A stretch of DNA of 64,000 nt, from positions 2,478,501 to 2,542,500 of the forward strand of contig CM024172.1 in the NCBI GenBank assembly GCA_013433145.1. Reading direction: 5' to 3'. Under the pieces are notes generated by a model that saw only the letters and a list, made by a program, of their open reading frames with translations, searched no databases and had not been told where the DNA came from. Origin of the DNA: Ascaris suum (lineage: Eukaryota; Nematoda; Chromadorea; Rhabditida; Ascarididae). A program made the translations under genes and the position numbers. Positions 17,257 to 30,200 of the stretch are shown here, one piece after another (the stretch's first letter is position 1; the number at the start of each line of letters is the position of its first letter).

Positions 17257-18662
17257 CGACTACGATCGTATGGATTTCATCGCTATTCTAAAGGGTTTAA
17301 GAATCGTCGATTCATACAAATACCATCTGTCAAACGTAAGCAACCAATTATTAAATAACAGAAAATACTCTATGGGGGAAATTTACCATAAAAATAAAAT
17401 ATTTTAAAAGAAAACGATTTTAAAAAAATAGCAAAATTTTATGCTTTTATTGCGATAAATAAGCCATATAAGTCAATATAGGTTATAATCTTAAACTTAG
17501 CCCTCCCTGCAATATTATTTCTTTTTTTAGTCTCCTCTTCAGGCATACCATTCTATACAAATTGCCCTCCTTCACCCCATCACTCCAAACCCTATCAAGC
17601 ACCAATATCTATCGTCACCAACTTATTACTGATACCAATCTTGCTTACTCCTACAAATACACTCTTTGATTGGAATTAATGGGTCTCATCATCATAATTG
17701 TACTATTACATCTATTCGTTACGACAGCTAGGATTATTTTCACTATCACTGGTAAGACTGGCTTGTTATACTTGCAGCACTAATTGCAATGCAGGTTTAT
17801 TAAATAAATAAAAAAGACACCACTTATTAGCATTCATCACTTTTACTAGTAATTCTCCTTCTCCCCTCTACTAGTTGTTACCTACTTGTGCTAGTATCAC
17901 CTGAGAGAAAACAGTTCTTTCAACGTTTGTATCGAAATGTTTAAAAAGGAAAGAAACTTACAGGAGTAGATTAATATTGCCATCGACACCACTTCAATAA
18001 ACAACGCTTCTGGCATTTCGCTGTTAGCTATCCATCTCACCTGTGCCGTGAATCATAGCTACTGCTGCTTTATTCCAAGCAATGCAAGAAGTAGTAAAAA
18101 GTAGCACTTATAGAAAGCAGTGATGGAAGCACCAGTAGCTGTGGTTTAAAGCATTAGAAGTTGTGGTAGGTGGAATGGATGTGGCAGCGCATAGTTTTAA
18201 TGACAATAGTAAAAAGTACTAATTGTGGCTAAAGCAGCACTGATGGTTATAAGCTGGTGGCATTGATAGTATGGACAGCAACGCTACTAGTCACAACTAT
18301 CATTACCGGTAGTAACATTTAATAATGAAGGGTTCGCTAATTCAGTACTTCTAAATTTCGATGCAGTCATTTAGAGAAATCCCTTCTCAGATTCAATCAC
18401 TACAATCCTTCAGAAGCGCATTCGCCAAAGCGCACTCAGAGTGAGCAAAGATCCTTCTCAAAAGGAATTCTCTTCTCGCTGGAATTGATGCCATAAGCAT
18501 CGAAGATTGAATTCGATCTTGAGCATTTTTGAAATTCCATTCGAATATACAACGCAAATATAGGTGAATCAAAGAACTGAACCATGTTTCGATGAATGTA
18601 CGGAATACTTTGCTATCATGGTTCGACTATATTGGCCGGATACGTGATGAATATCACCACTC

Positions 18663-18694
18663 TTAGTGGAGATCAGTGTTAGTGGAGATCAGTG
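18663..18694 (+). repeat. Perfect 16-bp tandem duplication
   Basis: The 16-mer TTAGTGGAGATCAGTG occurs twice head to tail with no mismatch. It is probably a recent slippage or repair duplication in non-coding DNA. Confidence 0.9.
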
Positions 18695-19671
18695 ATTTTG
18701 TAAACTATACTCTACGGAAAGTAGGCAAAATTTTTGCTGTGCATACTCGTATTTATGTACGCGTTTGTGTCACTATTTATTTACCTAAAGCTTCAATTAG
18801 GAAATCGCTGAAGCATGGTAGGTATAATCTTCATTAACGGGGGTAAATCCCACCAATTTATCAATATCATCATCACTCTTAACATGAGAACTCTTATTTA
18901 AATGCGTATAAATGTGGTTAAAAATTAATAGGTAAAACGGGTATCTTATAGGTGATCACTTTGAGAAACGAACATTTTGGAGAATGCTCGCTAATCCGAT
19001 TAAGACATGAATGAAGCGGATGTTACCTTCATTCCCTCTTGGTGCTTTGTGAAAATTTGTCTTACAGACAGGATTGCAACGATGTTTTTCCTGAGAGATG
19101 ATCCGCCGCACATTTCAACAGACCTTCCTAAATGATGCTTGCGTTCGTTTGCATCGGCGTGTTTCAAATCGAAGCATGTTGAAACAATATTTTTTTTCCT
19201 TCTTTTCCTTGCTCTCTTGCTCTTTATCTCTGCAATTATCATTTGTAGTATTGTGTACTATGAGTAGTAGAGAAAGAAAAACGAAAGCAATCGAAGTGAC
19301 AGACGTAAATTAATTGGAAGCGTATTTCCTGCACTTCTATGTTCCTACACATTTGAAAACGTAAAAAAAAACTGCTATTTCCAGAAATAGAGATTAAAAT
19401 CTTACAACAAGTAAAAGAAAAGTCACACCTTTACAGCCGTATTTTTTCAGTAAATCGAAAGGTGGAGACGTGACGGATCGAAGCACCTATTGAGTAGTAT
19501 GCGTAGTATGCGAATGATGTATATTTCGATAAAAGCGATAACGAATGTCAGGTCCACAACATAAAAAACATGAATGCTTCAAGCCGATTACGCACAAAAA
19601 AAACAATTCAAGGAAAAGTGTGTCGAATTCATGAGTAGTTTTCAACTTGCAGAAAAAGTTGTCAATGATTG

Positions 19672-19680
19672 CATAAAAGG
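19672..19680 (+). promoter_or_regulatory. TATA-like box of collagen gene 2
   Basis: The sequence CATAAAAGG begins about 42 bp before the ATG at 19715. A start site roughly 30 bp downstream would leave a leader of only about 10-15 nt. No spliced-leader acceptor sequence intervenes. Confidence 0.55.
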
Positions 19681-19714
19681 GACGCATCCATAAACCGGGT
19701 AGTGCTTCGCCACG

Positions 19715-21297
19715 ATGAGTGAAACAAAGGTGATCACAATCGTGGCTGCTGGTTGCAGCACACTAGCAACTTTAGCGTGCCTTATTATCGTCCCATCTCT
19801 CTATAGTACCATCAATGAGGTAATTTTATCGTTAATTCATCAATTCATCTGTATGAATGCGTCGTCCATTAAGTGGATCGTTGGAATATCAACAACTTTC
19901 TTCACATTTAATTGACAGGTACAGAATCCACTCTGAGAAAAGAAAGAACGTTGCCGTTTCTCTCTAATGATTGTTGAAGTTGCGGTAAATAAGTGGTAAG
20001 CAACAACAAGGTGGGCTAGTTTTAGGTTTCAGCCAGACCCAGTAATTTTATAAGATTTTGAAGCCTTTTCACGTAAGTCTTCCAAAGTATGTCACTGCTA
20101 AACGTACCATCCATAGAAGCGACGATCAGGATGTCTTCTGTCAGTGCATGCGTATCTAGTTGAATTCCTCTTTTAGTTGCACGACCACGTCATCGATAGT
20201 GTCGAGGTTTTCCGTGTTGAGACTGATTCGGCCTGGAACGAAATGATGGCCGTGCAAGTCAGCATCACACCACCTAGCAAACCCCGCGAGAACCCTTTCA
20301 ATACTATCTTCCGTGCTAAAAGGCAAAACTTCGCTAATCTGCCATCCTTTTGCCATTGCGAACCTGTGAAAGTGAGCTGTCCCCCTGGACCACCAGGACC
20401 ACCCGGAGATCCAGGACCAGATGGACGTAAGTGTTTCTTGATCTCTACAGAATAATTTAGCCAGAATTGTGTTCTCCTTAAAACTAGGACTCCTTATTTG
20501 GGGTTTACGAAAATTGTCCAGCTAATGTTCTCGAAACATTTTTGCTCAAAATTGCGTTATTTTTTTTTTTTTTTTTGCTGATTTACTCATACATCAGAGG
20601 CGATCTCTTTTTGAGTGCAGTTTAAATCATTCTAAGCGTATTTTAGTGGTATCCAACTTCACGTTTAGAGCTTGATAAGAAAGCGGATAATCAAGTGCTG
20701 AAGCCGTTTATCGTACCTACTTTCTGTATGGTGCATTAAGCTTCACATCTTTCAGCTCCTGGACCGAAAGGGGAAAAGGGACCAGATGGCCGTCCCGGTG
20801 AAGCAAAGGTCTCTGAGTGTCCTGTTGATAAAAGTTGCAAGAAATGTCCCGCTGGACCACCAGGTCCACAAGGTCCCGATGGGCCACCTGGACCGGCCGG
20901 ACCCGATGGCAAACCAGGGCCAGCTGGCCCACCCGGTAGCGCAGGACCTGCAGGGCCTCCTGGACCACCTGGTGAGCCGGGACCGGCCGGACCGAAGGGA
21001 CCGGACGGACCGCCTGGACCAGCAGGAAAATCAGGAAGAATTACCAAAGGGAAGAAAGGACCGAAAGGACCTCCTGGCCCTGCTGGGCCAGCTGGAAAAG
21101 CAGGGCCGAAGGGAGAGAACGGGGCGCCAGGAAAGCCTGGTCCGGCAGGCCCGGCTGGGAAGGCTGGAAAGGAGGGCATTGCGGGGCCAGCTGGAAAGCC
21201 AGGGCCCCAAGGAAAGGACGGAAAACCAGGGAAGGATGCTCTATACTGTCCTTGCCCTCCTCGTTCAATTCAGCAACGCTTCGTCACAATAAAATAA
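19715..21297 (+). CDS. Nematode cuticle collagen, gene 2 (298 aa, 3 exons)
   Basis: Cuticle collagen with exons 19715-19819, 20177-20426 and 20756-21297, identical in length and phase to gene 1 (105, 250, 542 nt). Residues 1-35 form the signal anchor (start MSETK; ends STINE at the donor). Exon 2 holds [13 protein letters not shown], the conserved [10 protein letters not shown], a convertase site RAKR at residues 81-84, cysteines C94, C96 and C103, and the first Gly-X-Y block. Exon 3 has [12 protein letters not shown], then Gly-X-Y repeats with one break ([12 protein letters not shown]) and ends LYCPCPPR plus a short tail before TAA. The helix is rich in Gly-Pro-Lys and Gly-Pro-Ala triplets. 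Introns are compact (357 and 329 bp) and the acceptors are TTTTAG and TTTCAG. A polyadenylation signal AATAAA lies at 21430-21435. Its closest relative here is gene 4. Gene family is certain; no gene symbol can be assigned. Confidence 0.95.
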
Positions 21298-22670
21298 ACC
21301 ATTGGACAGAGGCACTGACATCAGGCCACCGAATTCTGGTATCATATGACTTTATTCAAAAAGTGTTGTGATCCCTACACCAAAAGCAATTAATTTCTTA
21401 GTGTGTTTGTTTTCCCATATGCTTGGAGCAATAAATTTGTAACTTGTTCTCCGCAAAATGTTTACAGAGCGCAAATCAGAAAGCATTGTTGCAATGATGT
21501 TTATGAAATTTTAAATGATGTTTACAATTTCTATAATAAGGTCATTGCGTAGTTAGAGGAAGGAGAGAGCAATATGAAATTACTACTGACTTCAGCAGTT
21601 CTTATCTAACTATAATCAACAATTGCATTTCATAGTAAATGACTGACCATCATAGCCATCAAAACAAATGAAAATCTGCTCTAGTCAGCAAAGACTAAAA
21701 CTTCAAAATGCAACAGATGTATTATAATTTCGTTTTTCAGCTATATACACTACTTGAAATACCGACAAAGGCTAAAAGGCCACTAAAATATGCTAGTGCA
21801 TTTTGCATATTTGCATATTCGCAATATCGTATTTGCATATATGTGTATCTAGCTGCCTATCTGGCAAATACAACTCAAAATTTATTGAAGTCGGCACTAC
21901 GAATTCTTACTCGCATAATATTTATTGTAACGGCAGCTTCTATTTCATATATAACGCTGATTTTCAAAAACATTTAAAGAAGCTTTAAAAAAAATGCAAT
22001 AGCGCTTTACAATCGCACCAGAAAACGTACGAAAATTCGGAGCATATGAAATATGAAGGTGACGATACCCTATATGTTTTACTCTTTCTTAGTGGCTTAA
22101 TTAGAGCTTGATCATTCAGATGGCAGCGGCCCAAAAAGTCTACATTATGTTATCTCTCAAATGCTTTCTCAAATTTTTTTCGCCGGTCTTTCGATGAAAA
22201 TAATTAAGCTTAACGCGAATTACTCTTTCATTCATCCCTTGCATATTCTCATGATGTCATGGCAACGTCAAATTTGCATGCATTTCACCGACGTTTTTAG
22301 CTCCAAAGCAATGAAAATTACGATGGCGAGAATCGTTGAGCATAGTCGATCAATACGATGGATTCGCAAAAGTCCATTCCTCTCCGAACGATAAGATAAA
22401 AATAATATTTATGATTAGTGAGCATAAAAGCCTGTGAAATTCATAGATGCAAATTTCGTTGCACAACTAAATTTGAGGAAGCGTGAATTTTGCGAGGAAA
22501 CGTTTACAATCAGTCGATCGCCCAGATTACGCGACCTAAGGCGCCATTCTGTTACTTATTAGAATCCTGACGTGGAGTCTACAAAAAACAACGTAATTGG
22601 TATCGTTCTCTTGGCTCATTTAGGCGCTTTTTAAAGCCAATAAAATGCTATAAATTCCACTGCACTTGTA

Positions 22671-22827
<157 letters not shown>

Positions 22828-24146
22828 GGCCTTCCAACTAGCTTCTTGAGATCCATTTTTTGGAACCCCATTATAAATGCAGTGGAATTCGTCATATATT
22901 AATGCAGTTCATCATAAAACATTATAAGAATATGAGATCATCAAAATTAAGCAAATTATTACTGCACAGCCGTGGACGAGCCGCAAGACCCATCAGGTGT
23001 TTCTCGATTGTGTGGATAAGGAGCCTTCCTATCCCGCTGATCCACAATTCACGCATCGAGTTAACGCGTTCCGCTGGCCAAGGAAGCATCATATTCCTAT
23101 GATAGAATCAGATAAAAACAAAATGCAAACTTGAATTTTTGACGCAGGATACAGAGCTTTGACTAATTGGAAGAAGCTGGCCAGTTGTGAACATTACCAC
23201 GTTAGTTCGACTTATGTGCTAGTACTATTTACCAAGAACTACAGTGGTTAAGGTCGAGGTTTCGTCGAACTGACGTTATTTTTCGAAAAGTTGGCGAGCT
23301 GCTACAACAATATGTATAATTCAGTCATGTTGAAAGCAATCTTTTTAACTTATTCGATAATGCGATAGAATGCTCGCTGAGAGAATTCAGGTTATTTTCT
23401 TCCATTAATTTAGATAAGGGGAAGATAGGAGTATAGTCGACACAATACTGGAAAGAAAGGAAACGTACGTGGTATAAAAAAAATTTGCTTACAACGATAC
23501 GTACTTGGATTTGAAAAAAAAAAGCAAAATAGCGCGGGGGAAACTATGGAAGGTTATGCGTAAGAAATAAACATACCATATCGCAGGCTTTCAACAAAAG
23601 TAGTCAGCTTCATTTGCATTTAGTGTATTTAGGAAAGGCCAAAGTAAGACTGTCACAGGTAACAACGTCGGCACTGAAAAAAATTCGAGGTAAGCAACGA
23701 ATAATTACCGCGGGTTGTTTAGCGGGTAATAAAATAAGGGTTTGGGGAACTGGACGCCTATCAAAATGCAGTAAACGAAATGCGAGAAATTGAAAAAGAC
23801 AATTTTCGAAATTCGAAATAGAAGGCATCAAAGAGTTCCTCTTGGACAAGAACTATCTATTTGAGGTCGCGAACATTTACTAAAGAAGAAAATTCGGTAA
23901 AAGAGTAGGATAGGTTGAAAAATGCATGCGAAAAAAGACAGCTGATAGTTAGACTTTTCAATCTTTTCAGGAGAGTTTTATGGAAAAGGAGAACAATTGT
24001 CTCCAAAATTTTGGAGAAGCTCAATAATGCCACACAACTATTTAAGCTTTCCAAAAGAAAGCATTTCTTGAATCTTTGTGAGAAAGGCAGTCTATGTTCT
24101 CCTATGAATTTTAAGCATGTATATATACACATGTATTACAATTGAT

Positions 24147-24272
<126 letters not shown>

Positions 24273-25300
24273 CATTCGTCAGCGGTCGGCTCGGATCTGT
24301 CGACTTCCGTGCTCCAGTTTTTAGCGACTGAGGTTTGCGGCAGTGAGGTTTGCACTTGAAGATTTTATTGTGGTGTGTTGAAGAGTGCACATTAAATCAT
24401 TTAAAGGGTGCCATACCTCGCAATGTTCTTCAATCGCAAGGAGGGTCTTCAGCTTTGAGGGTTTTCTTTTAAAATTGAATCGGTGCACCAAACATCAAAG
24501 CATTATTACGAAAATACTCACAACTAAAATATTTAAAGAGTCAAAGAAAACGTCTTCAGAAAGTTATCTCGAATCGCTCTTGATGACGATTTACCTTTTT
24601 ACAAACAAAAGGTTTCAGCTCAACCTGAGGCCCTAGATTGTGCCAACTAAAGTTTGACTTTAGAAAGGGTGTATATTTGTTTTCGAACAAATCTTATGCT
24701 TGCGTATATGCTCTGAAATGGCAAGAATTAAAATCACCGCCGCTGTTATACGTATTCACAATCGGACATCAAACGCACCAAAATTCTAAATGTGCTAGTT
24801 CCTTATCACGGTCAAAGATTTGATATGAATATATTGTATGCATAGCTTTATGGAATCAACAAAACCCTTATCTGTTGGAATCCACAACGCAAATGCTTAT
24901 CTCTGTATGAAGATTTCTTCAATGTTATATTAGCAGCTAGATAATAACCAATCATTCCTCTTCCATTTCTTCAATTTAGTACTTTTCAACAACCCAATAT
25001 TCGATACGTAGTTATAACCACTCAACATGGGAAGCGCTTTTAGAAATTCTCAAATTCTCTTAGTGAAAAATTGCCAGAAATGTTGAATATAAAAAAGTGT
25101 TGTAAAGTGTTTTGAGTGATGCATAGCTATGAGGATGATAGAGTTCGGCGGTCATAATGAGTACAAAATTACTGCCGAGGAAAATGTTTTGGAGATGAAC
25201 ATTGAAAAGCGGGTTTTGATTAAGAGGATTAAAAGAATAGAACGAATTCTCTTCATTGAAAAAGTTTATAGTTAAAAGCCAAAACCTCTCAAAAATCTTT

Positions 25301-25308
25301 GTATAAAT
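25301..25308 (+). promoter_or_regulatory. TATA-like box of the collagen pseudogene
   Basis: GTATAAAT lies about 41 bp before the former start codon at 25343, the same spacing as in collagens 2 and 4. The core promoter thus seems less decayed than the coding sequence. Confidence 0.5.
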
Positions 25309-25342
25309 TGAGCCGTCCGATCAGGTGATCGATCATTGGGCC

Positions 25343-27204
25343 ATGAATGAGATTAAGTGATTGTGTTTGTTGCTGTAGGATACAGCATTCTTGCGATCCT
25401 TAGCTGTCTCACTGTCATCCCTTTTCTTTGCAACACAACCGAAGAGGTGAACGTGATTCCTATTCACTAAATCTATTTTCATAATAATTCTGTTACCCTC
25501 ACGACAGCCTAATATTAAATGAACTTATATAAATAAACTCAAAATTATATCGCGAGGTTTTAAATCCCCTCCTTCACATTGTTATGCTATCATACTATGT
25601 TACTATCCTCCACAACAAAAGAAACTTCAAAAACTCGACCTATAATTATAGATAGTCAACAAAAGTACTCATCCGTGTACGTTATGGAAGCTAGACAATA
25701 TATATATTCCAGCTTCATGATCAATTAATCAACACTATCGAAGTTTTCCGTGTTCAGAGCGATTCGGCATAGAATGAAATAATGGTCCTGCAGATCAGTG
25801 TCACCTCACCAAGCAAACCCTTCAACAGCGTTTTTCGCACGAAAAGACAGGACTTTTTCTAGTCTTCCATTCTTTTGTCACTCTGAGTCACCCAAACCGC
25901 GGTGTCCTCCCGGTCCGCAAGGTCCGCCAGATGATACGGGGCCAGATGGATGTAAGTGCATACTTTTTGTTTTCATCATAATAGCATTGAATATTTTTAT
26001 GCATAAACTGCAGCTTTTTCTTCGTTAAGGGAACTGCTCACAGCTTTGTACTATATAGAAAAAGACGTAACTACTTTCTTAAGTCTTATGTGCCGACCAA
26101 AGAAACAGCTCTGTCTGAGAAGGAGAGTTGAGTACGCATATATTTTGCCAGCAGCAATTACCCGGTTCACCACTAGAAATTCTTCCAAATAAAATGATTT
26201 CAAGCCTACTTGAAAGAAGGTATCATCAGAGAATGAAAAAAAAAACCCACCGAAGTTATTTAGCTGCTTAGCGAAAATGATCAAAGTTTCATCATCGCTT
26301 TCGATTATTTACAAAAGCGTAACATCAATAAAACGAAGAGAATCTAAACTGGTTTTTAGCAGATATTTAATGCCGAAAAAATGTCACTGTTGAATTCTTT
26401 GCGTTTTTCGAAATAACCAATTTTCAAAAAAATAAAAAAAAAATTTCATCGTGGTATTTGCGAAAATTTACTACATATATTTGAAAAAAGTTGGTTTATT
26501 AAAACTCAATTAATTTCTTCATTACGATTGCAGCAATGAGGAAAATATATTGTATGTGGATAGTGCATCAATGAAAGTAAAATGGAGTCATTCGTTACGA
26601 AGTTTTTATGACTGTCTGAAGCTAAGCTAGGGAACGATATGTAACGTTTCATGTTCGAAATACTATACCGAAATTTTAATATTTTCAGCTCGCCGGTTGC
26701 GAAGTTCTAATGGCGAAACGTCTGCCGCATTGAGTAGATCGGTTCTCCTTTGTCCAATTTATGAAGCTTATGTGAAATGCCGTGCTGGACCAATTGGTCC
26801 GCATGGACCTGATGGGCCACCCGGGGCCTTCCCGGACTCGACTGGAAAGGGGAACCACCTGGCTCTACTGGTGTCGAGACTCAAGGAACTCAAGAGTCCT
26901 CCTGGTGAACCAGGAGAAATTGGACCTCCTGGCATCCAATGGCCTCCAGGACCACCTGGCTCGCCTGACAAATCGAGAGCCAGCAGAAAAGGAATGCGTG
27001 GTATAAGAGGACCATTAGATCCTACTGAAGCACTCGGTATGCTGGAGCTGAGGGCGAGAACGGACCAGAAGGTGGTCGGTCCTGCTGGGCAACCAGGTCC
27101 AGCTGGGAAAACAGAACCGCCAGGCTTGCCAGGAAAACAAAGGCCCAGCTGCCGATGATGGGCTTTATTGTCCTTGCCTTCCAAGGTCGGTTAAGAAACC
27201 CTAG
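25343..27204 (+). pseudogene. Cuticle collagen pseudogene (copy 3)
   Basis: All three collagen exons are recognisable: 25343-25446, 25713-25951 and 26689-27204, with intact-looking GT-AG sites. Exon 1 starts MNEIK like gene 4, but one base is missing in codon 6 (104 nt instead of 105), giving immediate stops. In exon 2 the conserved Trp codon is TAG, the RENP codons are deleted (12 nt), and one T is inserted in a T-run after the RTKR site; the length of 239 equals 250 minus 12 plus 1. In exon 3 the Gly-X-Y frame is broken repeatedly (for example DSTGKGNHLALLVSR in place of helix). The terminal segment encoding DGLYCPCLPR and a TAG at 27202 is in another frame from the preceding block. A processed copy is excluded by the introns. 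It is a duplicated gene that died in place, without function as a collagen. Confidence 0.9.
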
Positions 27205-30200
27205 TTCAATGAAGCAAATAACAGAATTGTCATTGGTAGTGATTTAAAAGTTGTTCTATCCGGCTATAAGGCATAAAGCTGTTCATTGAAGCAACACTCG
27301 AAGAAGTTTTATTGCCGACCTACTGAATGAATCAACTGTGTGAAACGTTAACCACAAGAAACAATTTTGAAAAAGTTCGTGCATATCACAAAATTAGTTA
27401 GCTGTTTTTTTTTTTTTGAAAACATCGCTATGCAAAGAGAAAATATTTCCAATTCGATCCCTCAAACTCGTTGCATTTTTAGCTTCAATAAGAAGAACCG
27501 GTATCGTCAACAAAATCAACATTTTTACTCATTTCTTTGCCTGCCTCATCTTTTCGCCATTAGCGAGCATATGCATCATAGCACGCAACAGCGGTGTTCA
27601 GTGGGGTGAGCCGAATGAATTTGAGCAATCATGAAGAACTGAATTTTTTTTATCAATAATAATTGGAATAAATTTCGTATTCTTCTTTCTCTGTTCGCAG
27701 ATATCCAAACAAAAAAAAAAAAAAAAAGAAACGGACAAAAGCTTCGTCAGTGTTAAGTGGATGTTATATATTATTGAGACTTTAAAACAACCAACGTTTT
27801 TTCCTAAACTGTTCGTTCTTAAGAGGGATTCCTAAAAATAAGAGGATCCTTGATCGATAAATAAATAGGTCTATATTTTATTTCTGAGCAATCTTCTGAT
27901 ACAGCTAATTCATGTATAAAACTTTTCCCTATGCAAATCAAAACCTCCTATGGAGGAAATTGCAGTATTTACAATAATATTCTGATTTATACCCAGATGA
28001 TCATAAAAATAATGCTTCCTGCATGTTTGATTATTCTCACACAGCGTTCATTGGACTTTACCACACGCTCTGTCAATTAAAGAACACATCATTTACAAAA
28101 TGCTCATTCGAATGGATCAGTTGAATTCGAGAAGATTTCGTTCATTATATTGGGAGGTTTTTGAATAAGATTCTTTACCTTTCGTATAATAGTTTACTTG
28201 TGAGTAAATATGAAGAGCCTGAAGAAAATCTTCCATCAAATAGCACTTGCAGTTTCGTCATGGGGGCATTGGCAATGTTGTCATTTCGGCATCGCAACCA
28301 AATCACTAGAAAGGAATTAAATTGCATGAATTGAATTGCTGTAAACATCGATTAGAATAACCCAAACGATTCGATTTATCATAACAAACGATTAAGTTCT
28401 GCCTATCATGTTGGAAAAAAAAACGCAGGAAATTAATTGAAACTTAAAGACTGAATGAGATTCGACGGTCAAGCAATATGCAATAGTATCATTGTGGATT
28501 CCCTCAGAAATATTTTACAGCATACTCATACGTTTGAAGTAAACCGTAACAAAATAAAATGAGTCATCGAGTTGACGATAACATTATGGAAAAGAGGTCT
28601 AATTTCGCGTCAAAGAAGAATTAAATGAGCATTATGTGTATATGAAGCATCCGAATATTAAAATTTCCGCACTCAAGTCTTTGCAATACTACAAATTTAT
28701 ACATAAAACGTTCAATCAGTAAAATCATTTTCTTCGTATGAAACAAAACGAAAAAATAGTTAAGCAGCACAGCAGTATGTCATTGCAATTGATGCAATAT
28801 GCGCTTTTGCAATTTTGCAATTCGCTTAACTGACCAACCGATTTTTATAAGATTAACGAGAAAAATAAAATATACCAAAGAATAAAGTATACTTTAATAT
28901 TTGAGAAAATCGACTGTCAAATCTTCCACAAAAGAATTCGCAATTCTGAATCCGTTTAGGTATAGAACAAATATCCGATTGGCGTAAAATGAATGTTGTT
29001 CAAATATTTCTGAACCTTAAATTATCTACAGCTAGCTTATGAAAGTGAACAAAAGTTTTCATGCACGCATCCGAGATAACTATTCGATCTCATGCTAAAT
29101 TATTAGTGATATTTCACCTGAAAGCATTTTGAGCTTTTTTTGATCCTTTTAGGAGTTAGCGATATTATTGATAATGCTCTAAGTGGAATTATGCTGTTCG
29201 TTGATGACTTCAGTAGTTTTCTGTTCATTGCATAATTTTGCCTATGAATTCCGCATTCTGCAGAAGGATTTCAACGCAATAACCAAATTTTGACAGTTAT
29301 ATTTCTCATGAAAAACATCATATCAACGCCGGGAGCGAATGTTTCCTGAATATAGGAGATGAGGTCTTTTCTCTATAGATACTGTTCGTTACCTTAATAT
29401 TACGATGGATCGATCATGAGCCTCATTGGCGGTTGAAATATTCCACTGTTACGGAGCAACAGTTGTTTAAAATTACAACAAACATTCTGACGCCTAGCGG
29501 AGTATACGTGTTGAGCGTTACCGTACAACTCTAATAACCTCATGCTGAAATATTTTAGAATACTGTACTCCTTATATGGTGCATTTTTTTTGGTTTTTGA
29601 TGGCATATTACTGAAGAATATCTAGTAATACTTCATTCTTATTACTTTTCGTAAAATTTATCGTAATCTACACCAACCGAATTCCACCAATGCATTAAAA
29701 TCCTTTCGCCTCGAAGCACCTTAAGTTTAACAAGATTTTTTTTATTATGAACGTGTGGTGCATGTTTTTCTAATATCCCATAAACAGAAACTGTTGATTC
29801 TGCCCTCTCTGTAATCGACGCAGGTATCAGGTTCAGTTTTATCAAATATTTTGCAATAGAAACATTTTTTTTTTGCATAGTTTTCAGTTTCGTGCTGCAA
29901 GTGCCCAAAGTCTACATTCTATCAATATCACTGACGGATTCAATTCTTTATCTTTCAACTTGCGGCTGCGTCGTTAGGACTCTCGAACAATTGCTATTCT
30001 TATGCATTGAATGTTTATTCAGCAGTACTTTATTTTCATTTCGAAATAAAAAAATAAATAAATAAAAATCATATATGAAGTGAAATATTTGAAATAAAAA
30101 TATTAAAGAAATAATGTAGAAACACTTTATGATGCACTTTATAATTATTAAATTTCATCGTTCCAATCTTAATGGTTTGCGATTTGGTACTGCTAGATAG

